Of a stretch of 64,000 nt of DNA, positions 37,250-47,987 are shown one piece after another. Position 1 is the stretch's first letter. Each line of letters begins with the position of its first letter. The translations under genes and the position numbers were made by a program. Source of the stretch: Aptenodytes patagonicus. Lineage: Eukaryota; Chordata; Aves; Sphenisciformes; Spheniscidae. The stretch lies in contig NC_134950.1 of NCBI RefSeq assembly GCF_965638725.1, positions 81,270,657 to 81,334,656 of the forward strand, read 5' to 3'. The notes below the pieces were generated by a model that ran no database searches, was not told where the DNA came from, and worked only from the letters and a program-made list of their open reading frames with translations.

Positions 37250-37445
37250 AGAGGAGGTTTGGGGTTGAAGGCACCCCTGGAAGTCACCTCATCCAATCTC
37301 CCACTGTGGGCCAGAACAGCTTCTAAGCCAGACCGCGCCACTCAAGGGCTTCACCCGGAGGGGTTCTGAAACTCTCCAAAGAGGGAGATTCCATCACTTC
37401 TCTGGACAGGTTGCTCCAGAGCTTGGTTGTGAAACATCCTCCCCT
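37250..37445 (-). mobile_element. Old CR1 LINE 3' fragment
   Basis: A diverged minus-oriented CR1 3' end. It shows the CACCTCATCCAATCTCCCAC and TCTCTGGACAGGTTGCTCCA blocks, reverse complements of CR1 3' sequence. It directly abuts the CpG island. Confidence 0.7.
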
Positions 37446-37479
37446 CCTCAGAGGTCAGCACTTCCCCTAACGCCTGCTG

Positions 37480-38130
37480 CCTCCTCGCCTTCCCCTGCGC
37501 CCTCCTGACAGGGCCCCCTCCACCACCCCCGCGCCCCGCGGTGGGCGAAGGCGGCAGCAGCCCGGGGTCCCCTCAGCCCCGCGGCCCGGCCGCCCCGAGT
37601 CCCCGGCCTTGCCTCACCTCGCTCCCCGGCCTGCAGCCGCAGGTCCCCGCCGGCCCCGCTCCCGCTTTCCAGCGTCTTTCTCGCCAAGAGGGGCTCAAGC
37701 CGCGCCCCTCCGCGGGAAGCGCGGGAGGACGCCGGCGGCGGCGGCTCCCCTGCCCCTGAGGGCGCAGCCGTTACCAGTCGCGCCCGCAGCCTGTCGCCCG
37801 CCCGGCGCCAGGCGTGGACCGGGCAGCGCCGGCTGCCGTGATCTGGGGCGGAGAGCGCTCTCGGCAGCAGCCCGTGCCCGCCCGCAGGTGCCTCTCCCCC
37901 GCTGGGCGCAAAGCGGCCTCACGCTCCCGGGACACGGCGGACCCTACCGGGCGGAGCCGCTGGACCGGTCCCAGCGAGGAGGGTTACTGGTGGCTCCGGG
38001 AGGCCTGCTCTCTGCTCTCGGCCCTTCGGGAGCTAACGGCTGCCGGCAGGGAGCGCCGGGACCGGCGGGCGGGTGCTGGGGTCGGCTGCCCCGGCCTCCT
38101 GGGGGAGAGGCGAGGCCTGCAGGTGAAAAA
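37480..38130. promoter_or_regulatory. CpG island, probable promoter of CMBL copy B
   Basis: About 650 bp of very GC-rich, CpG-dense sequence, unlike anything else in the window, with several GC-box-like motifs (for example GGGGCGG near 37,845) and no TATA box. It sits about 5.4 kb upstream of the first coding exon of copy B on the minus strand. Function is inferred from position and composition; divergent plus-strand transcription is possible. Long open frames here are a GC effect. Confidence 0.75.
37613..37618 (-). other. Candidate splice donor of noncoding exon 1, copy B
   Basis: On the minus strand, GCGAG is followed by GTGAGG, with the intron starting at 37617. This is a good donor inside the CpG island. 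Splicing to the acceptor at 32137 would give a noncoding first exon. Inference only. Confidence 0.35.
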
Positions 38131-38666
38131 GGGGGGGGGGGGTTGGTACCACTTCCCGAGGTCCCCCCAGGACCACCTGAAACCTGGTCTAGAGTCGAAA
38201 AGCACATCCAGGGAGGTACTTAAAAAAACCCACGTATTTTTCTTTCATCCTTCTGTCTCTGTGTCAGAGGAAATTTATTTCAGCAGGTCGGTGCACAGAG
38301 CAGGATGCTTGGTTGCAGAGCACAGGGCCGCTGTTGCCAGCTTTGCAGAAGCGCAGCACCCCAGCAAGAAGGTCAGCCACTGGAGATAACCCGTGTGCTC
38401 ACAACAGGACATCTCTCTTGGCTGTAACGCAATGCTTACATTTTCCATTTCAAGTTTCATTCTAACTGTTGAACATCCTCCATCACCATGTCTATAGCCA
38501 TACTTCCATTGATACGGCTGCCCAAAAGGCGAAGACACACATGCTGGCTGGCCATACAGAGACTGACTGGCAGACCAGAGAGCTGAGCAGCATGCAGTTT
38601 GTACAGTGCCTCTAAACTCATAACTTCTCTCCTCACAGCAGTATTGTTTAACATAGTCTGTTGAGG

Positions 38667-39845
38667 AATCATAGAATAGTTTGGGTTGGAAGGACCTCTA
38701 AAGGTCATCTAGTCCAACCCCCCTGCAATAAGCAGGGACATCTTCAACTAGATCAGGTTGCTCAGAGCCCCCTCCAACCTGACCTTGAAGGTTTCCAGGG
38801 GTGGGGCATCCACCACCTCTCTGGGCAACCTGTGCCAGTGCTTCACCAAACTCAGCGTAAAAAATTTCTTCCTTCTATCTAGTCTGAATCTACGCCCCTT
38901 TAGTTTAAAGCCATTGCCCCTTGCCCTGTCACAACAGGCCCTGCTAAAAAGTTTGCCCCCATCTTTTTTTATAAGCCCCCTTGAAGTACTGATAGGCTGC
39001 AATAAGGTCTCCCTGAAGCCTTCTCTTCTCTAGGCTGAACAACCCCAACTCTCTCAGCCTTTCTTCATAGGGGAGGTGTTCCACCCCCCTGATCATTTTC
39101 ATGGCCTTCTTCTGGACCTGCTCCAACAGGTCCGTGTCTTTCTTATGCTGAGGGCTCCAGAGCTGGATGCAGTACTCCAGGTGGGGTCTCCCCAGAGGAG
39201 AGTAGAGGGGCAGAATCACCTCCCTCAACTTGCTGGCCACACTTCTTTGGATGCAGCCCAGGATACGATTGGCCTTCTGGGCTGCGAGTGCACATTGCTG
39301 GCTCATGTCCAGCTTTTCATCCACCAGCACCCCCAAGTCCTTCTCGGCAGGGCTGCTCTCAATCCCTTCATCCCCCAGCCTGGATTGATACTGGGGGTTG
39401 CCCCAACCCAGGTGCAGGACCTTGCACTTGGCCTTGTTGAACCTCATGAGGTTCACACGGGCCCACTTCTCGAGCTTGTCCAGGTCCCTCTGGATGGCAT
39501 CCCGTCCCTCAGGCACGTCAACCGCACCACTCAGCTTGGTGTCATCTGCAAACTTGCTGAGGGTGCACTCGATCCCACTGCCAATGTCATTGATGAAGGT
39601 ATTAAACAGTACCAGTCCCAATACGGACCCCTGCGGGATGCCACTCGTCACCAATCTCCATCTGAACATTGAGCCGTTGACCACTACCCTCTGGATGCGA
39701 CCATCCAGCCAATTCCTTATCCACCGAATAGTCCACCCATCAAATCCATACCCCTCCAATTTAGAGAGAAGGATGTTGTGGGGGACCGTGTCAAAGGCCT
39801 TACAGAGGTCCAGATAGATGACATCTGTAGCCCTTCCCGTGTCGA
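38667..39845 (-). mobile_element. CR1 LINE, 5'-truncated, about 1.2 kb
   Basis: A minus-oriented CR1 covering the last part of the reverse transcriptase, the polyprotein tail and the 3' UTR. The 3' end has the AATCATAGAATAG terminus at 38667-38680. The 5' truncation near 39845 is where similarity starts at [17 protein letters not shown]. It shares about 0.9 kb of very similar sequence with the plus-strand copy at 48.0-48.9 kb. Confidence 0.93.
38944..39845 (-). pseudogene. CR1 ORF2 reverse transcriptase fragment
   Basis: About 300 residues of non-LTR reverse transcriptase in one frame, with GIPQGSVLG and the FADDTKL catalytic motif. The N-terminal endonuclease and early RT are missing. The frame is lost at an A7 run near 38963-38969, after which the tail ([19 protein letters not shown]) continues in another frame. 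The first about 37 residues of the 1-kb open frame lie outside the element and are chance. Confidence 0.85.
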
Positions 39846-41021
39846 CTGCATGACATGCAGACATCCGGCATACTGTGACCGTATAGTTACACTGACAGGA
39901 TAGCAATGTGTGAAACTCAAACATTCCTGATACCAAAGGGAAAGTAATATCCATGCAGATCGCTAGCCTTGATCTACGGCTACATTAACAAGGCAACAGT
40001 GTGAGAAACTGACAGATGTTGTAGAAAATAAAGAGAGACATGGGTCCCTTAGAAGATCTCTGAGTAAACACAAGTTGCCAAGTCATTACCAAAGCAATGA
40101 AATAAAAAAATACAAAAAAAAAAAAAAAAGGTCAGCAGGTCAGCAAAACGAGCCAGTGCGGTAAGAGTAAAGAGGGATGTTTATTGTTGTTTGTACGTTG
40201 TGTACTTGGGAGGAGATAAGGGTGATAAAGGGGAAGAACTTGAGTGAGGAACAAGGGATATAATGTAAAGCAAACAATATAATCAGGACTGAGTAGGGGT
40301 ACCTGTTTGTCAGCCCTGTGCCTGATCACCACAGTTTGGACCAGGACAATAAACCCACTGTTTCCACAGTGTTCAAGCCCGGGCTACTTCCACAGCCCAG
40401 AGGGACTGGTTGTGTTTCTCCTTGATGTTGATGAAGGAATACTACAAGTGCCCTTCGCAACATTGCCAAGGGAATACCTGTAGGTTGCCACCTAACAACA
40501 TCATTCCTTCCTAACTCCTTAACATAGCCAAATGTTCGTTTCACGCGTGGGAAATTCTGCTCAGTACGGCAGTATATCTGAGACAAATGCTTGGTAGTTA
40601 ATAAAAAAAAAAGTCTGTATGCAAAACCAGGGTATTTCCCTGTTAACACCTATGACCACCCATCATCATAGCAAAATAAAGCCTGAAACTACTCAGGTAA
40701 AGTCAGGATAAAAGTCATACTCACTAGCATAGACAAATGGATAAACAATATCACTACTATTGATGTCATAATGCAAAATAATGAAGCAAATACAAAACAA
40801 GATAAATTCAAGCAACTTTTTAATGCCTAATCGTCCTTTAGTCCAACTTTGATTTCAGTCTTGTGTAAATCTTGTAAAAAATAATTAAGAACTATAAATT
40901 AAAATGTTCCTAGTTTTGTTTGTGACAATTTTCAAAACCAGATAGTTTTCCCTTGGCTGTTTTCTTCTCTCAAATTAAATCAAACACTGATCTTGAAGCC
41001 TAGTGTTACTTTATGCTTTTG
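39846..41021. other. No gene seen; spacer downstream of copy C
   Basis: Anonymous sequence between the CR1 and the stop codon of copy C. 40017-40500 has LTR-like ends (TGTTG and CAACA) and an internal AATAAA but no target duplication, so I do not call it. An ATTAAA on the minus strand at 40824-40819 could be the copy C poly(A) signal. Confidence 0.4.
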
Positions 41022-41201
41022 TCAAATAAACATTTTGATCCAATCCATCATATCCTTTCTAGCTTCTTCAATATAAGGTTTATCATCAGGTTTCATATCT
41101 TCTGGCTTCAATTGTGCAAACCCATGGACTTGTCCAGGATAAACTTTAATTTCATATGCAACTTTACAGTACTGTTGCAACTTCTCCTCCAATAAGGTGA
41201 T
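41022..41201 (-). CDS. CMBL-like copy C, coding exon 5 (C-terminus)
   Basis: Acceptor CTTTTACAG, 180 nt to stop TGA. It encodes [19 protein letters not shown] through [14 protein letters not shown] keeps the catalytic His; the following HRKRED segment of A is changed to QLKPED. Confidence 0.9.
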   Translation of the reverse strand: MTLLEEKLQQYCKVAYEIKVYPGQVHGFAQLKPEDMKPDDKPYIEEARKDMMDWIKMFI

Positions 41202-44200
41202 CTGTAAAAGAAAGCATTTTTCCATTATGTTGGGGGGGGGGAGGGGGGTAAGTTTGCCAAACTTGCCATTTCTCCTATTGCTACATCTCTGTTTTTTCTC
41301 AACTCTCACACTTGAAGCAGGTTCTGTTGCTCAACAGATGAGAAAACCCCTCTTTGGAATATAAGACTGAAACATTTTTTAAAAGTATGGGTGAGTCTAA
41401 GAACCTCAACAGTTACTGCAAAGATGGTTTGGTAAATCTCATTGCCATAAAGGAACAGGTGCATTTCTATTCGGAGACTTGGGCTTGTAACCTAATTTTA
41501 AACTCTGATCTTGAGAGAACATATTCCCTAAACCTCAGTGACTCTCAGTCCAAAATATTTTGATCGGCTTAATAACAGAGTTTAAGAAAACACAGCGGGT
41601 TTTTTTAGTTTACTGTATAACAAAAAGACACTGCTCCTGCACAATCTTTTGATGGTAAGTACACACGTGCTTACACACAGAGTACTAATCATATGATTAT
41701 GTACCTGTATACATGTGTAGACACATTTTTGTGCTCATTTCCATTTAAAAGTCAGAAAATAGGAGAATGAACACTTATTTTGCCCCTGCAAGCTTAATTC
41801 TACCCATTGTGCAGATTAGAGACAGTACTGTAATTTATTTCATGTTCACATTTTTTTTTCCACAGAGCCCTTTATTGTTCAGTGCAGAAAACAATGTATT
41901 TGAGGATTTTTATTTTTTTTTAGTGCAAGAATTTTTCTTACACAATCTGCACGGGTAACTCAGAGAGAAAGCTTCAAGAGAAAAAGGTATGGTTTCAACG
42001 TGTAATGCATGATGGGAAAAATGTATTTATGAAAATTGTGCCCCTGGGAAAAAGATACTTTCACCATAAAAAGGAGACAGGGAGTGAAGGATTTCTTTTC
42101 CTGTGCAGAGACACATTTGAGGTACAGATCAACATGCTGAATAACTCAGTTAGAAATGAATATTGAGTGGCTTCTTCATTCCCAGAGCACGCTGCCGGTT
42201 CCCCAGTTAGACCCTACTCCTGCACAACAAACTATGCTAGAGGTGGTATGTTATCCTTCTCACTGAAAAGAAAGAATTTATGCACAGAAGAGGGCACTAG
42301 TTTCCTACCCATATATTTATCCAGCCTCTCAGATAGGCTTACAATAGGGGTTATATCAGAACACAGATGGCAGCCAGGAGTCAAAACAGAGTCCACACGT
42401 TGTCATCGTCTTCCTTAAAATCCACGCCTGCTCTCCTGACACAGTTCATTTTGTCTTCTTGTACCAAAAGCAATTAGTCATTGGTCCACATCATCAGAAA
42501 GTTCAGTTCCTAGGCTGAAATTATTTTTTTCCATTCAAAGTCCAAATTCAGTGGTTTAACCACCTGTTGTCTCAACCATAGCAGTAGTATCCAAGTTTTT
42601 GAGATGTTTGGCTCCTACCAGTTGATTCTCCCTGCCCAGTTTCGCACTCTGCTTGTCCAGCCACTCAGAGACCGATGACTGGTCTTTACTGCATTTCTCA
42701 CCTCAAAAAAGAAGTGTTGAATAACCTAAGCAAGGTATGGGGGAAGTTGAAATATGAGCAAAACAATCCAGCCTGCCTGATTTTTTGTATCTGAAAATGG
42801 TTTCTAACAAGCTAGGATTTCTGTGTAGGATAAAAGAACTATGGGTAAAGGAAAATCGTTTCCAGTAGAACAACTTACCTGATCATAAGAAATAGTGTGG
42901 TCTTTCTCACCAAAAATGAAAAATGTGGGATTTAGTAAATTGTATCTTTCTTCGGAGTCCCTAATTATTCCTATAATGTATTTGAGAAACAGTCTGTTAG
43001 TGAGGTTAACAGTCTTGCAAGATAAATGACAAATTAAAAGACAAAATTTCTATTTAGGGTTACTTATTAAATACTTTTTTTAGATCAGGACAGTTTCTAT
43101 TCCAATGGAGAAAAAAGCACTTGGGAAATATATTTCCCCACTCTCCAAGCACTAAAAAAAAGATTAGAAAATTCCTGTGCAAAAGGAAACAATTTTTTTC
43201 TGGTTTCCACCATTCTTAAATTTTGATACCAATATAGCGTATTGCTGAAATAATCATAATTAAAATCTGCAACTCACCTTTGAATTGAGGATTTACAGAA
43301 ATTGTTACAAAGCAGTTACTAGATTTACAAACTACGCATAGTCATGTGAGCCCATATAAGTTTCCATGTGTTCTACACTACCATAGAGGGACACCCCAGC
43401 GGTTAATTGAGGATTTTTCAGCATCAAGTGATGTACTGCCATTCCACCCCAGGAAAACCCAACGATACCAATCTTCTTTGCACCGCACTGTTCCTTTAGA
43501 TACTTCAAGACAACATCAGCTTCCCTAAGACATATAAACAAAAGTAAACTAAGGAATCTATTGCAGAATCAATACTTGACAATTTAAGAAGTAAATTAAG
43601 AGAGATACATGAATTTTTCTGCATCTGCACCCCCAATCATTTAAAAGAGAGAATGCTTAAAAAACACATTTCAGCCCAGAACAGTGGCTTCTATTCTTAA
43701 ATGGGAGTTAACATCGCTGGTCCTAGTTTAGGGAAGTACAGGTGTAGGTACTTAAATACTTACCTGAATTGTGACCTGCTCCTTTGTTTTCAAAATAAGC
43801 AAATTTTTAATTGAATCACTTTGTCTAGGACAGGACAACTAAAGACAAGACATATCTGCAAGTAGAACAACATCTTGCATTACGGATTGTAGGAATAGAT
43901 AAGCTTCACTGTGCTATCTCTACAGAGTCCACCTATTTAGATAAAGATTTATCTTGAGTATGTCATTCCTGTTGCATGAGTTAATATTAAAATATCCTAC
44001 CAAGCCCACATGCAATAATACTATACTAACGTAGCAATTACTCAAAATTAAATTGTCAGTAACTATAACGTTTAAAAAAACAGGTATTGCATGAGGTATA
44101 ATGCAAAAAATATGAAAATTGTTTTTAATGTAGGCTAGAGCAGGTAATTTTTTTTTTTAATTGCTAACTTCTTAGGTCTCAATAGTTTTATCTCTTTCAT

Positions 44201-46392
44201 TATCTACAGAGTTTTAAATGAATTTTAAATGCAGACTGCATAGACTAATAACTATATTTTCAAATATTAGGTATATTAGTGTGGTCATCACAGGTTTGGT
44301 TAAGCTGACAAAAAAAAAAACAGTATGAGAGTGACATGAGGAGGAGATCGTGTCCTAGGCCTGTAGCGGGCAAGTGCGCTGTGAATGGATGGGCTCTCTC
44401 AGATTTGGTTTGTTTGGAAGGGTACTCAGTCAGTCATGGGTATGTTTGATTCCTTGTGCTCTGAAAGAGCAATGGATCCGACCTTGAGGGCAGCTACCAG
44501 TGAACCCTCAAAAGACAGCACAGGCACGTCCTTGAGGTCTTAATTGTTTAAGACAGTGCCCACATATCTGCTCACTCTTTGGAGTAGGATTTTTTACAGG
44601 TGTTAGTCATTTGTCTTTTCAAAAAATTCGGTCACAGCTTCTGCAACTATATGGTCGAAAGCTTTGCTGAGAGATGTTGAAGCTAGGCTGTGACCGCTGG
44701 GACCTCTTGAAAGGGTCAGAAGAATACTTGTGGCTTACAAGATGATAGCTGAGTAATCGGGTGTCACTGCCTCACTATCATCTTCTGAAGTTTTAGGCTG
44801 TGGGGATAGCTGTTGAAGAAACAGTAATGCCTCCCATAATTCAGGGAAGCCTTGTTACAGGCACTGCTAGGCTCTACAGATAGTGGGCCCTCTATTTCAC
44901 ATTGAGAAAAACAGTATAGTTGATCAGATGTATCTTGGGTTTTGAGCAGTCTTGCAAATTTTGATCTAGTGCTGCTCAGGAGAATATCATCTGCACCTAT
45001 CATTATCTACAAGGCAGAAAGCAAGATGGGCAAGTGACAACTGGCAGATAACATGAGCAGCTGTGAAAGAGTTTTCCTCCTTATCTTGAGGAACCGGAGG
45101 CAGAATCAGCATTTGTGGGTGAGAGTGCTGGATATTTCATAGCCTGTGAAAGACTGGCTATGAGCCTGTGTGGCCAGTATAACATAGTTAGAAAAGGGCC
45201 CAGGAAAACAAGATGGGGACAATAAGCAGAGTGGTGGATGGAGCAGATGATCCTTTCCAAATCCCAGCCAAGACAGTGCCCAGAACCACAGAAGAACCAC
45301 CCAGAATAAGCAACTGTGTGCATGCAGCCAGCTTGCCCTCTTGTGAGGTGCCACTTTTAACTTTTCATACAAATTCCCCTTGTTTGCTGGATACCCTTTA
45401 AAGTTCAAGTACAAATATGTATCTTACTTGTCTACTTTCATAGGATCATGATGTTTCATCCAGTCAGCAAAGTCAGCCCAGTGATCAGTAGTTTTCCAGG
45501 GGTCTGTCCCCTTGAAGAAGTCTGGGCAGATGGTTCTGTGAGAGACATGGAATCAAGTCAATTTTCACGTCCAGGTGGGGCAAATCTGTGGATGTCTAAA
45601 TGTCTCCTAATGTCTTTTCTACTCCAGAGTACATATCTACATGGTTACTATCTGAATCATATTCTACTCATCCTGTTCTGGCAATCAGCAGAGCTAAAAG
45701 TATATGTCTTTCTATGGAAAAAAACCCACAAATAAACTCTCGTTATTTCCTTAGACATACTTAATGCAAAAGTAAAGGGATTAAGCAACCCTCCTGATTC
45801 TGTATAAACACATGTATATCTCTTTGCTAGTAAAAGCTAAAGAAGCTGTTCAGAAGGTTTGGTTCTGAAAAGCTTATACAACTTCAAGATAGCTACCAAC
45901 GTTTATCTTTTAATCACCCACGCTGCCACATAAGCACAAACACTGGCACTTCATGACTCTCCTCGTGGCTTCGTGCTCGGGTAGCCACTTTTGATGGGTC
46001 AATTGTAGTACCTTCGGTGGCCTCATGGGAACGTTTTGTCCCTTTGCATTTTTATTTGCTCAGACGGAAATGGTATGGTTGCCCTATGTGCATGGGAAAC
46101 ATCATATGCCATGCTTAGCTTTGGGCCTGGTGATCTATCAGTGCATTTAAGAGGAAGATAAGACAGACAGTTGCTTACATGTATCCATGACCTGCAATCA
46201 AATCGACTATGTATCTAATGTCTGGGAACAGCCATCCAAATATATCATGAACCACAATCACAGCTTTGTCTGTGAAAAAAGATGGTGTACAAACATATGC
46301 CTTGATGTGCTCAATTTGTACTTCGTGTCCAAGGCACCCATATTGAGATCTTTCTCCAGTATGATACAGAAAAGGATCAGCCATTTGGAAAC
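41022..46392 (-). CDS. CMBL-like copy C: dienelactone-hydrolase-family protein with Ser nucleophile, 242 aa
   Basis: Third complete copy. Minus-strand exons join as 46384-46179, 45535-45428, 43524-43382, 42970-42879 and 41201-41022: 729 nt, unbroken frame, 242 residues. Exon phases match A and B. Exon 1 is 9 nt shorter and its N-terminus ([16 protein letters not shown]) lacks the CPC motif. The nucleophile elbow reads GFSWGG, so Ser129 replaces Cys132, by one base at 43453 (TCC for TGC). Asp176 (GEKD) and His209 (GQVHGF) are kept. Known: Cys is the nucleophile in human CMBL and bacterial dienelactone hydrolase; Ser is standard in most other alpha/beta hydrolases. C may be a serine hydrolase with altered substrates, or a weakened copy. 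The exon 3 donor (GTAGTG) is weak and a stop follows soon after it. No promoter identified. Confidence 0.87.
42879..42970 (-). CDS. CMBL-like copy C, coding exon 4
   Basis: Acceptor CATTATAG and donor GTAAGT, 92 nt. It encodes [17 protein letters not shown] then [13 protein letters not shown]. The Asp is kept; the preceding Ala is Gly. Confidence 0.87.
43382..43524 (-). CDS. CMBL-like copy C, coding exon 3 (Ser in nucleophile elbow)
   Basis: Acceptor GTCTTAG, 143 nt. It encodes [17 protein letters not shown] through GVSLYG with GFSWGG. The expected donor is GTAGTG, which lacks the usual A and G at intron positions 4 and 5. Read-through would add 15 residues and stop at 43334-43332. Confidence 0.85.
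45428..45535 (-). CDS. CMBL-like copy C, coding exon 2
   Basis: Acceptor CTCACAG and donor GTAAG, 108 nt. It encodes [13 protein letters not shown] through HHDPMKVD. Strongly diverged from A and B but with the same length and phase. Confidence 0.87.
46179..46392 (-). CDS. CMBL-like copy C, coding exon 1
   Basis: Acceptor TTTGTTAG, 8-nt leader, ATG at 46384-46382, 206 coding nt, donor GTAAG. The first 16 residues are unlike A and B; similarity becomes clear from [14 protein letters not shown]. Confidence 0.88.
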
Positions 46393-47987
46393 CTAACAAA
46401 AAAGAAAAAAAAAAGAGAGCAAGAAGGTCAAAAGAATTTGTTAACACAAATTATTAAGGGCAAATAAAGGCAAATACGATCTGCAGAAAGTAGTTCAATA
46501 ACTTCTGTAAATAACATTGACATCCTTGTCTGAAAGGAGAAAGTAGAAAAAAGCAAAAGCAACGTTCTGGTGCAGAATGGCTCTTAGTCCATTATGTCTT
46601 ATTAAGCTGAGAATGAAGAGAAATACCAAAAGCAAAGTTATAAAATTACAAACAACCTGCACATGTAGGTCCTGACTCTCATGTCACATTTGTTTTCCTC
46701 CCATGCCACTCTGTCAGCACTGGTGTGAAGCAGTACGGCTTCAGGCGTCACTCTCTCCCCAGGCGTGGGGCCATCATACGTGTCTTCACGGGGAATCCCA
46801 TGCTGTTTTCTCTGAACTGTGTGATGGGTAAGGACCACAGCACTCAACTGCTACAGAAGAGTACAGTGTTCAGTGCTTCCCTCAGTGCTGGCGCCTGCTA
46901 GCTAATCTGTGCTTTCGGTAGCAGCATCACAGCTGTTCTGGGAGCCGATATATCAGGCGCAGTTGGTGAAGGACTACAGTATGGATTTGTAAATTAGATT
47001 CCAATGCCTTGGGCCCATATGCCCTTGAAAGGGATTGCAAGAAAGCAAGCAGATATGCAAATCTCATTCAAAATATGTAAGAGTATTTGGTTTTGTCCCT
47101 TCTCCAAAAATAGCAATTACAGACAAGGAGCCAGTAGCTGTGCTAGAGAGATTAAAGTCAAAAGTTTTTCTGACTCTGTGTGTCAGGAGCTTGGAATGGA
47201 CTCTGTGCAAAAAGTAGAATGTGATCCTGTAATTAAAAGTAGTGTTATAATGCATCTATGCAAGGAATCCAATTAAGTCTGCAGGGGCAGTGTTAATAGT
47301 AGCATTTCCTAGCCATGTACTAACTTTGAAACTGTCCTTGGAGATGCGGTACACACACCCGCGTATACATTATGACTGTCTCCGCTTCATCATTTCTACA
47401 TCAGCCTGTTATTTCTGTTTGTGTTGTAACATGTACTTCAGAAAACTATCTAGTCTTCATGGAAGCGTGGCAAATTCTGGTAAAAATGTGTACCTTCCTC
47501 ACTCTCCATTAACCACAGCAGCGGAGAGCTAGGTTTCACTGGGTAATGGGAAATTTTACCTAGGCAATACGGACACATTTGGAACCATGGTGCAGGCAGA
47601 CTGAAGAACAGAGAGTCGATGCCGCAGAGACTCACCGCTTGCTTATGCCTTACACAACACTTCCCAGCTTGCATGACTAACACAGGCTGAATAACAGCAT
47701 CCAAATTTTATATGCGTTTAGACTGCCTTGTACCCAAGATAATCAGCCTTCCCAATGCATAGTGCAGAGACACTGTTCTTCCTCATCCTTTCCCAACCCT
47801 GGGGCTGCTCTCACCAGATCTGGCAGGGCCAGCACTGAGTTTGAGCAAATATGCTTGATCACAACTGTAACTCCTCATTGATAGAGTGTGGTGTAGATAC
47901 AGGAACTGGGCAAATGTGGCTTTACTGCTAGAATCAAGCTGCTTCAGAAATAGCCATGAGGTGGATGATCTCACATCGTGAGTAATG
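46393..47987. other. No gene seen; upstream flank of copy C
   Basis: The noncoding first exon and promoter of copy C should lie upstream of 46393, but no CpG island or clear promoter is visible. Open frames here have no known motifs. Confidence 0.45.

Noticed and set aside
37609-38389. Long plus-strand open frames of about 190-200 codons in the CpG island
   Set aside because: GC-rich DNA has few stops; the peptides are Pro/Arg/Gly-rich, overlap in two frames and on the other strand, and carry no domain.
39076-39672. Plus-strand frame of about 200 codons over the CR1, and the matching minus-strand frame at 47783-48493
   Set aside because: These are antisense shadows of the CR1 reverse transcriptase; similarity to each other only reflects the repeat.
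38944-39954. Longest open frame in the window (336 codons, minus strand) as a host gene
   Set aside because: It is CR1 reverse transcriptase with the FADD motif; the first about 37 codons are chance flanking sequence.
40017-40500. Possible solo LTR with TGTTG and CAACA ends and an internal AATAAA
   Set aside because: No target-site duplication at these borders, no second copy in the window and no recognised LTR similarity.
44290-45090. Possible processed pseudogene or viral relic between exons 2 and 3 of copy C
   Set aside because: Translated in several frames, no run matched a protein I could name; left as intron sequence.
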